From positions 1-6,431 of the forward strand of contig JBOGIQ010000348.1 in NCBI GenBank assembly GCA_050742535.1: a stretch of DNA of 6,431 bases. The letters run 5' to 3'. The notes beneath the pieces are model-generated. The model was not told the DNA's origin and ran no database searches. It saw nothing but the letters and a program-made list of their open reading frames with translations. Shown in pieces: positions 1 to 4,854 of this stretch. Source of the DNA: Gp6-AA40 sp050742535 (GTDB lineage: Bacteria; Acidobacteriota; Vicinamibacteria; Vicinamibacterales; UBA2999). A program made the translations under genes and the position numbers. The first letter of the stretch is position 1. Every line of letters begins with the position of its first letter.

Positions 1-269
1 GCCTCGGTTGCGGCCGCTGGCGCGGCGGGCGGCGGAGGCGCCGGGGCGAGAGCGGCGATCAGCGGCGAACGCTCCGCGTCGCTGGACCAGCGAAACACTT
101 CGATCGTCAGCGGAGCCTCGGTGGTTCCGACGCCCACCGCGCGGAGTGTGAGCACCGGCTCCGCGGCAGCGGCGGGGAGCACCAGGGCCAGCGCGATCAC
201 CAATACGGCGGGTCCGCTCGCGATTTGCCGTACAGCTCGCGGCACCCGCCCCACGCTACTGACGGTCAC
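1..269 (-). CDS. Secreted protein of unknown function, N-terminal part (runs off left edge)
   Basis: This reading frame enters from a GTG at 269 inside the end of the cytochrome gene and stays open to base 1, giving 89 visible residues with the C-terminus missing. The N-terminus carries basic residues followed by a hydrophobic stretch (VLVIALALVLPAAAA) and a likely signal peptidase site before EPVLTLRAVG, so the product is probably exported through Sec. The segment around TIEVFRWSSDAER resembles, from memory only, a family of small secreted hypothetical proteins common in Acidobacteriota that carry an 'ERWSTDAER' motif. After it comes a Pro/Ala-rich stretch (APAPPPPAAPAAA) that may be a linker. 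Start choice is uncertain: in-frame GTG codons at 254 and 245 would remove or nearly remove the overlap, and none has a strong ribosome binding site. It is probably the fourth gene of the operon. No function can be assigned. Confidence 0.62.
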   Translation of the reverse strand, partial: MTVSSVGRVPRAVRQIASGPAVLVIALALVLPAAAAEPVLTLRAVGVGTTEAPLTIEVFRWSSDAERSPLIAALAPAPPPPAAPAAATE

Positions 270-834
270 TGTCGTTCGTACCCTTCGTGCGGCCCAGCCA
301 CTCGACGAGCCGCTCCAGTTCATCGTCGGCGAGCTTGGCGCCGCGCTCGCGCATGTCCACCGTGACGACGCGCCACCGCTCGGGCGCGAACCGCGCGTTG
401 TTGACACGGTCGATCCCGTGGCACGCGGTGCTGCACGACCGCTTCAGGAGCGCCTCTGCTTCGGCGTCCGAGAAGAAAGTCGTTATTTCCTGCGCGACGT
501 ACGCGCGCGGGAACGGCTTGGTGGTCGGTCCGAACCGCACCTCCAGCCAGTCGAGAAGAATGGTTCGATCCTGATCCGGAAGCGGGACCTCGAGTCCCTT
601 GTGCTTCGAGGTGAGCAGCTTGTCCCAACCCGCGCGGTCCAGCGCGTTGTAGGCGTAGTCGTCGATGCCGTGGCAGGAGGTGCAGTTCTTGAAGATCACC
701 TGCCGGACAGGGCCTTGCGGCGGCACGACCGCCGGGCGCGTCGCCCTGCCGCCCAGCTGCGCGGCGACGGGTGTGGACGTCGCCCAGACGATCGTCGCCA
801 CGCACACCCACAGCAGGCTGCGAATCATCCTCAC
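256..834 (-). CDS. Small secreted c-type cytochrome, two heme motifs (CX2CH and CX3CH)
   Basis: This is a 192-residue exported electron-transfer protein. A hydrophobic signal peptide spans about residues 4-25 and ends at VAAQ. Two similar halves follow, which suggests internal duplication. Half one has the canonical heme motif CTSCH (51-55), then GW and ILLDWL. Half two has CSTACH (134-139), then RW, VDM and LVEWL. Met161 is a plausible distal heme ligand in half two. Half one has no equivalent Met; His78 is a possible substitute. The second heme motif has three residues between the cysteines, which is non-canonical. The GTG start at 834 overlaps the TGA of the upstream gene (GTGA), with GGAG five bases before it inside that gene, so translation is probably coupled. 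An ATG at 828 is the alternative start. The protein probably passes electrons to or from the PSD cytochrome of the same operon; this is inferred from context. Confidence 0.85.
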   Translation of the reverse strand: MRMIRSLLWVCVATIVWATSTPVAAQLGGRATRPAVVPPQGPVRQVIFKNCTSCHGIDDYAYNALDRAGWDKLLTSKHKGLEVPLPDQDRTILLDWLEVRFGPTTKPFPRAYVAQEITTFFSDAEAEALLKRSCSTACHGIDRVNNARFAPERWRVVTVDMRERGAKLADDELERLVEWLGRTKGTNDSDRQ

Positions 835-2174
835 ACCATCTCCAGCGGCTGCATCCGCCCGGTGCTCGTGCCGATCTTGTCCATCTCGATCCCGTAGAGG
901 TGCATGAGGCTGAGCAGCATGTTCGACGTGCGCTGCGTGTTGTCCGGGAACGCCAGATGGCGATTGCCCTTGAACGTGCCGTCGATGCCGCCGACGAGAA
1001 TCACCGGCACCTTCTCGTGCGCGTGGCGGTGCGAGTTGCCCATGTTGCTGCCCTTGTAGATCAGCACGTGGTCGAGCACGGTCCCGTCGCCGTCGGGGAT
1101 CTTGTTCAGCTTCTCGCAGAAGTACGCCAGGTTCTGCACGTGGTAGCGATTGACCTTGGAGTAGTTGGCGATGTTCTCCGGTTTGTCGCCATGGTGCGAC
1201 GTGCCGTGCCAGCCGCCGGTGAAGCCCGATTCGGGGAAGCTGGCCCCGCTCAGGTCGCGGCCGAGCATGAAGGTGATCGAGCGCGTGATGTCGCCTTCGA
1301 GCGCCAGCGCCATCAGGTCGTACATCAGCCGGAAGTGCTCGTGCCTGTTCTGCGGCAACCCGAACGGGATGTCGCTCTCGGGCTCCTTCACCGCATTGCT
1401 CATCGCGATGCGGATGCGGCGTTCGAGCTCACGGATGTTGTCGACGTAGGTGTCGACGCGTGCCTTGTCTCCCGCGCCAAGCGACGTCTTGAACGATCCG
1501 AGCTGGTCGACGACCGCGTCCAGAATGCTGGCGTTGCGCTGCCGCTCGCGGCGGCGCTCCTCGGCGCTGGTGCCGTCGCCGAACAGCCGCTCGAACACGA
1601 CGCGCGGGTTGATCTGTGTCGGCAGCGGCTGCGTCGGCGAGGCCCAGGAGATCGAGTTCGTATAGGCGCAGCTGTAGCCCCAGTTGCAGTTGCCGAAGTT
1701 GCCCGTGTCCTCGACGCCGAGCTGCAGCGACGACAGGATCGTGTCCTGTCCGTATTTCGCCGCGATGTGCTGATCGATGGTCGTGCCGAGGAACGGGCTG
1801 ACCGCGTTGCGCCGCGGCCGGGCGCCCGAGAGCAGCACGGCGCCGCGGGCGTGGTCGCCGCCCGGTTCGTCGGTCGTGGCCATCGCCTCCGGCATGTCGA
1901 GCCCGGTGATGAGGACGACGCGGCTGCGGAACGTCTCCAGCGGCTTGGTGATGAACGAGAACTCGAAGTCGCGCCCTTCCTTGAGCGGACTCCAGTAGCC
2001 GGGCGCCGCGCCGTGCGGGTGCCAGATGCCGACGAAGCGCCGCACGGGCGCCGCGGCCGTCAGCCGCGCCGGCGTCAGCGCCGGAACCATCGACTCGAGC
2101 AGCGGCAGGGCTAAGGTGACGCCTGCTCCCCGCAGAAAGGTGCGCCGGGCAATGTGCTTCTTTGCGATGAACAT
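831..2174 (-). CDS. HXXSHH (DUF1552) family protein, Tat-exported
   Basis: This 447-residue protein belongs to the DUF1552 family, named in Pfam for its HXXSHH motif, which is present here as HGTSHH (323-328) after GW and before GD. Further conserved-looking blocks are WHPHG (51-55), GGDHARGAVLLSG (105-117) and GSNMGNSHRHAHE (375-387). Their His, Asp and Asn residues could bind a metal. The N-terminus has a twin-arginine signal (RRTFLRG, 10-16) followed by a hydrophobic stretch, so export in folded form to the periplasm is likely. The ATG at 2174 has AGAGG five bases upstream. The gene lies 21 bases downstream of the PSD cytochrome gene; genes of these two families are commonly adjacent. As far as I know the reaction is not established. 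The fold has been thought to be related to the sulfatase/alkaline-phosphatase-like DUF1501 proteins, which I cannot verify here. Length looks complete and no frameshift is seen. Confidence 0.93.
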   Translation of the reverse strand: MFIAKKHIARRTFLRGAGVTLALPLLESMVPALTPARLTAAAPVRRFVGIWHPHGAAPGYWSPLKEGRDFEFSFITKPLETFRSRVVLITGLDMPEAMATTDEPGGDHARGAVLLSGARPRRNAVSPFLGTTIDQHIAAKYGQDTILSSLQLGVEDTGNFGNCNWGYSCAYTNSISWASPTQPLPTQINPRVVFERLFGDGTSAEERRRERQRNASILDAVVDQLGSFKTSLGAGDKARVDTYVDNIRELERRIRIAMSNAVKEPESDIPFGLPQNRHEHFRLMYDLMALALEGDITRSITFMLGRDLSGASFPESGFTGGWHGTSHHGDKPENIANYSKVNRYHVQNLAYFCEKLNKIPDGDGTVLDHVLIYKGSNMGNSHRHAHEKVPVILVGGIDGTFKGNRHLAFPDNTQRTSNMLLSLMHLYGIEMDKIGTSTGRMQPLEMV

Positions 2175-2179
2175 AAGTG

Positions 2180-2184
2180 CCTCT
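2180..2184 (-). promoter_or_regulatory. Ribosome binding site of the HXXSHH gene
   Basis: Read on the minus strand this is AGAGG, five bases before the ATG at 2174. It lies in the 21-base gap after the TGA of the PSD cytochrome gene and supports the annotated start. No terminator-like hairpin fits in the gap, so the two genes are probably co-transcribed. Confidence 0.7.
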
Positions 2185-2195
2185 ATCGGTTTCTG

Positions 2196-4670
2196 TCAGT
2201 GAGTCGCGTTCACCTTTTCGGTCGCCTTCTCGCGCATCTGGAACTGGGCGCTTCGCACGACCCCCAGCACGATGGCGGAGAACCGCTGATTCTGTCGCTC
2301 AGCGTCGCGCGCGATCGCGCGCACCGCCGGCATGTCCGGGTACTCGATCCCGCGGCCGATGGCGTAGGTCATCAGCTTCTCGACGAACATCCGCACGAAC
2401 TGCGGTGAATAGCGCTGCAGCGCCGTCCGCAGTCCGGTGGGGCCCTCTGCCTCCTGGCCGTCCCACAGCTTGACCTTCGCGTCGATCGACGTGCCGCCGT
2501 TGCCGCCCTGCTTCGACCGCCAGCTCGCATCCGCATCGAGATTCTCGAGGGCGAACCCGATCGGATCCATGATCTTGTGACAGCTCGCGCACACCGGGCT
2601 GGCGCGGTGCAGCGTCATCTGCTCGCGCAGCGTCAGCAGCTTCCCGCTGTCGCTCTTCGTTTCTTCCAGCGCCGGGACGTTCGGCGGTGGCTCGGGCGGC
2701 GGCGTGCCGAGGATGTTCTCGAGCACCCAGACGCCGCGCTTCACCGGCGAGGACCGGAAATTCTGCGTCCACGTCACCGCGAGGAAGCTGCCTTTCCCGA
2801 GCAGCCCGCGGCGATAGTCCATCTCCGGCGGCAGCGTGACGCGGCGGAACCGCGACCCATAGACGTTGGGAATGCCGTAGTGCCGCGCCAGCCGCTCGTT
2901 GACGAAGGTGTAGTTGGCGTCGAGCAAATCGAGGATGTTGCGATCCTCGCGGACGATGCTTTCGAAGAACAGCTCCGATTCGCGCTTGACGCTTTGCCGC
3001 AGCTCGTCGTCCCAGTTTGGATAGAACACGCCGTCGGGCGCCGTCGCCGGGAGATTGCGCAGATACAGCAGCTGCTGCGCGAAGTTCGAGACCAGGGCGT
3101 CGGCGCGCGGATCCGCGAGCATCCGCCGGACCTGCTGCTCGAGCACGCGCGGCTGGCTCAGACGGCCCTGGCTGGCCGTCGTGATCAGCTCATCGTCGGG
3201 AATGCTGCTCCAGAGGAAGAACGACAGACGCGACGCCAGCTCCAGATCGCTGATGCGATACACCTGACCGGCGGGAACGGCTGCAGGTTCCCGTTCGGCG
3301 CGCACCAGGAACTGCGGGCTGGCGAGCAGCAGTCGCAGCGCGTACTCGATGCCGTCTTCGAACGTCGCGCCTTTGCGCCCGTCGCCGAAGAACGTCATCA
3401 GCGTCGTGATCTCCCGCGGCGTCGGCGGACGGCGGTAGGCACGCCGGGCGAGTGTGGTGACGATCTGCTGCGCGCACGCGGGTTCCGGCGTTGCGTTGGC
3501 GGGACGGCACACGAAGATTTTCCGCCGGCTTGCCGAGTCCGCCGGCCGCTGGGCGTTGAACGGACCCTGAATCCGGACGAACCCGATCGCCGGGTAATTC
3601 TGGATCTGCGGGATGCTGTTGTTCTCGAGCGACTGCCGGTCGTAGTGGCGGATCAGGTCGAGGCTCGGCCGGTAGTTCGTCGCGATAAACGTGGCTCCAA
3701 CCACGCGCGAGCCGGCGCGTACCGGAACCGTGACTTCAAGCGTGCCGTCCGCTTCCGCCGTCATGCCGACGTTCGCGCCGACGCCTCGATACGGCCACAG
3801 GTGCGCGCGCTCGCCGTCGATGATGAGCGCGAGCTGTTCGTTCGGGATGAAGCTGCCGATGCCGAAGTTCTGGATCGAGAATTTGTACTCGCCGTCGGCG
3901 GGGAAGTCGTGCGACGCGACGATTCCTCCGCGCGTGCCGAACGGCATTCCATCCATGCGGTGGTTCTGCGAGGCGTCGTTGGTGGCCAGGTAGGTCGCTT
4001 CGGTCGGCGACTTCCAGTAGCCGACCGCCATGCGCGACACGCGCGCCGCGGCCGTCGCGTACGACTCGAGCAGCGTGGGCGAGATCGTCAGCGAGCCGGC
4101 GATGTTGTCGAAGCCGTGGGCGGAGTCGTCCGGCGGCAGCAGGGCGCTGACATCGATCCGCAGGTCGAGCAGATCGCGGATCGCATTCGCGTATTCGGTC
4201 CGGTTCAACCGGTGCAGCACGACTGAACCCGGCGGCGTGCGTCCCTTCGTCGCGCGATCGACGGTGGTTTCCAGCCAGTCGCGCAGCGCGTCGTATTCAG
4301 CCAGCGGCGGCCGCGGCACGTCCGGCGGGGGCATGACGCCCGCGCGCAGCTTCCGGATTACCTTTTCCCACACGTCGGCGTGATCCGCGACGTTTGCCAG
4401 GTCGAGTCCCTGCAGCGACAGGTTCTGTGTCTTGAGCCGATCGTTGTGGCAGGAGACGCAGTACTTGTCCAGCAGTGCCCGGGCCTGCTCGGACGACAAT
4501 GCCGCGGAGGCGGGTGCGGGTGCTGGCTTCGACTGGCCGCCAAGCGTCGTGATCGAGGCGACCAGCACGAGTACCAATCCGGCCGCTGAATACACGAATC
4601 CCGAACGGGCGCCACGCCGTGGCATATGGCGCCGAGGGTCGCACGACCCCGCGGCCACTTCAAGCGGCAT
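2196..4670 (-). CDS. Multidomain planctomycete-type cytochrome (PSCyt1-PSD3-PSD5-PSD4-PSCyt3-PSD2; DUF1587/1595/1592/1588/1585)
   Basis: This is an 824-residue exported diheme protein and the first gene of the minus-strand operon. Approximate domain order: signal anchor 24-45; PSCyt1 with heme motif CVSCH (71-75) and likely distal Met113 in AGVMPPP; PSD3/DUF1587 (HRLNRTEYANAIRDLL, 153-168); a beta-rich middle region (about 245-335); PSD5/DUF1595 (about 397-460), with Cys388 and Cys399 before ARRAYRRP; PSD4/DUF1592 (about 467-595); PSCyt3/DUF1588 (about 612-712), including RSSPVKRGVWVLENILG and heme motif CASCH (694-698) followed by KIMDPIGFALENLD; and PSD2/DUF1585 (about 720-815). The family is widespread in Planctomycetota and Acidobacteriota, but its reaction is not established to my knowledge; two c-type hemes suggest periplasmic redox chemistry. 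The longest frame is listed. A start at the in-frame ATG at 4625 (Met16) would give a more typical signal peptide (MPRRGARSG then a hydrophobic core). Neither start has a clear Shine-Dalgarno sequence. Confidence 0.94.
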   Translation of the reverse strand: MPLEVAAGSCDPRRHMPRRGARSGFVYSAAGLVLVLVASITTLGGQSKPAPAPASAALSSEQARALLDKYCVSCHNDRLKTQNLSLQGLDLANVADHADVWEKVIRKLRAGVMPPPDVPRPPLAEYDALRDWLETTVDRATKGRTPPGSVVLHRLNRTEYANAIRDLLDLRIDVSALLPPDDSAHGFDNIAGSLTISPTLLESYATAAARVSRMAVGYWKSPTEATYLATNDASQNHRMDGMPFGTRGGIVASHDFPADGEYKFSIQNFGIGSFIPNEQLALIIDGERAHLWPYRGVGANVGMTAEADGTLEVTVPVRAGSRVVGATFIATNYRPSLDLIRHYDRQSLENNSIPQIQNYPAIGFVRIQGPFNAQRPADSASRRKIFVCRPANATPEPACAQQIVTTLARRAYRRPPTPREITTLMTFFGDGRKGATFEDGIEYALRLLLASPQFLVRAEREPAAVPAGQVYRISDLELASRLSFFLWSSIPDDELITTASQGRLSQPRVLEQQVRRMLADPRADALVSNFAQQLLYLRNLPATAPDGVFYPNWDDELRQSVKRESELFFESIVREDRNILDLLDANYTFVNERLARHYGIPNVYGSRFRRVTLPPEMDYRRGLLGKGSFLAVTWTQNFRSSPVKRGVWVLENILGTPPPEPPPNVPALEETKSDSGKLLTLREQMTLHRASPVCASCHKIMDPIGFALENLDADASWRSKQGGNGGTSIDAKVKLWDGQEAEGPTGLRTALQRYSPQFVRMFVEKLMTYAIGRGIEYPDMPAVRAIARDAERQNQRFSAIVLGVVRSAQFQMREKATEKVNATH

Positions 4671-4676
4671 AGTGCT

Positions 4677-4693
4677 TATTCGCTAACGGAATA
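4677..4693. promoter_or_regulatory. Operator-like site 1 (TATTC-N6-GGAATA)
   Basis: The bases read TATTCGCTAACGGAATA. The outer five bases on each side are inverted repeats (TATTC/GAATA) around an imperfect centre, and the following TCGCT is shared with site 2. It lies just before the first candidate start of the minus-strand operon, where a bound protein could block transcription or translation start. It is probably a half of a paired binding region for a dimeric regulator. From memory the pattern resembles sites of IclR-type regulators (TTCCG/CGGAA), but no regulator gene is in the window. Confidence 0.5.
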
Positions 4694-4702
4694 TCGCTGT
4701 CG

Positions 4703-4731
4703 AGCATAGCGCGATTTATTCCGCAGCGGAA
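4703..4731 (-). promoter_or_regulatory. Weak candidate promoter for the minus-strand operon
   Basis: On the minus strand TATGCT (4703-4708) is a possible -10 box. With 17-base spacing the -35 position would be TTCCGC (4726-4731), a poor match that lies inside operator-like site 2. A start near 4696 would put site 1 right after it. The placement fits repression of the operon by a regulator bound at both sites, but the boxes are weak and the call is tentative. Confidence 0.25.
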
Positions 4732-4733
4732 TA
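4717..4733. promoter_or_regulatory. Operator-like site 2, perfect palindrome TATTCCGC-A-GCGGAATA
   Basis: This is a perfect inverted repeat with 8-base arms around a single A. It matches site 1 at the outer positions and lies exactly 40 bases from it, close to four helical turns. The direct repeat CGGAATATCGCT (4687-4698 and 4727-4738) reflects the same relation and extends past the palindrome. An outer GCGA (4711-4714) and TCGC (4734-4737) lengthen the symmetry with a two-base bulge. It lies about 14 bases before the candidate -35 box of the plus-strand receptor gene. Confidence 0.6.
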
Positions 4734-4746
4734 TCGCTCATCACGA

Positions 4747-4775
4747 TTGACGGTCCGGGTCCCCTTCGGCAGTAT
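4747..4775 (+). promoter_or_regulatory. Candidate promoter of the TonB-dependent receptor gene
   Basis: TTGACG (4747-4752) is a good -35 match, and 17 bases later CAGTAT (4770-4775) is a weak -10 match (three of six). It would start transcription near 4782 and give a leader of about 70 bases. Operator-like site 2 would be centred about 57 bases upstream of that start, a position used by activators. The weak -10 box limits confidence. Confidence 0.33.
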
Positions 4776-4778
4776 CCG

Positions 4779-4820
4779 GCCGCACCCGCGCTGCGGCGGG
4801 CCTGTCCAGGCTCTGCCGCC
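4779..4820 (+). other. GC-rich leader with two overlapping potential hairpins
   Basis: In the leader of the receptor gene, GCCGCA (4779-4784) can pair with TGCGGC (4792-4797) across a seven-base loop. GGCGG (4795-4799) can instead pair with CCGCC (4816-4820), enclosing CCTG/CAGG (4801-4804 with 4807-4810). The two stems share bases and exclude each other. No U-tract follows, so neither is a convincing terminator. In DNA this rich in G and C, such pairings may be chance. Confidence 0.25.
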
Positions 4821-4841
4821 CAGGGTCACACCAACCGCTAC

Positions 4842-4849
4842 AAGGAGGG
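4842..4849 (+). promoter_or_regulatory. Strong ribosome binding site of the TonB-dependent receptor gene
   Basis: AAGGAGGG sits five bases before the ATG at 4855. It is the strongest Shine-Dalgarno sequence seen in the window and fixes the receptor start. The divergent operon's first gene lacks one, so the receptor is probably translated more efficiently. Confidence 0.85.
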
Positions 4850-4854
4850 TTCGT

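Noticed and set aside
121..897. Plus-strand open frame of 258 codons at the left end
   Set aside because: It lies antisense to the cytochrome and the following secreted-protein gene, both of which have coherent signal peptides. Its product has no recognisable domain.
771..2114. Long plus-strand open frame (447 codons) opposite the HXXSHH gene
   Set aside because: It is the same GC-driven antisense effect; the minus strand has a Tat signal and the HXXSHH motif.
2175..2195. Possible promoter or terminator between the PSD and HXXSHH genes
   Set aside because: The gap is only 21 bases and contains a ribosome binding site but no hairpin or promoter boxes.
2307..2322. Perfect 16-base palindrome GCGCGCGATCGCGCGC
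   Set aside because: It lies within the PSD2 coding region, encodes ordinary residues (around AIARDA), and is easily produced by GC-rich codon use. I see no second copy.
2577..4226. Long plus-strand open frame (549 codons) opposite the PSD cytochrome gene
   Set aside because: Composition is shadow-like (Arg/Ala/Val-rich), with no motifs, opposite a confidently assigned multidomain protein.
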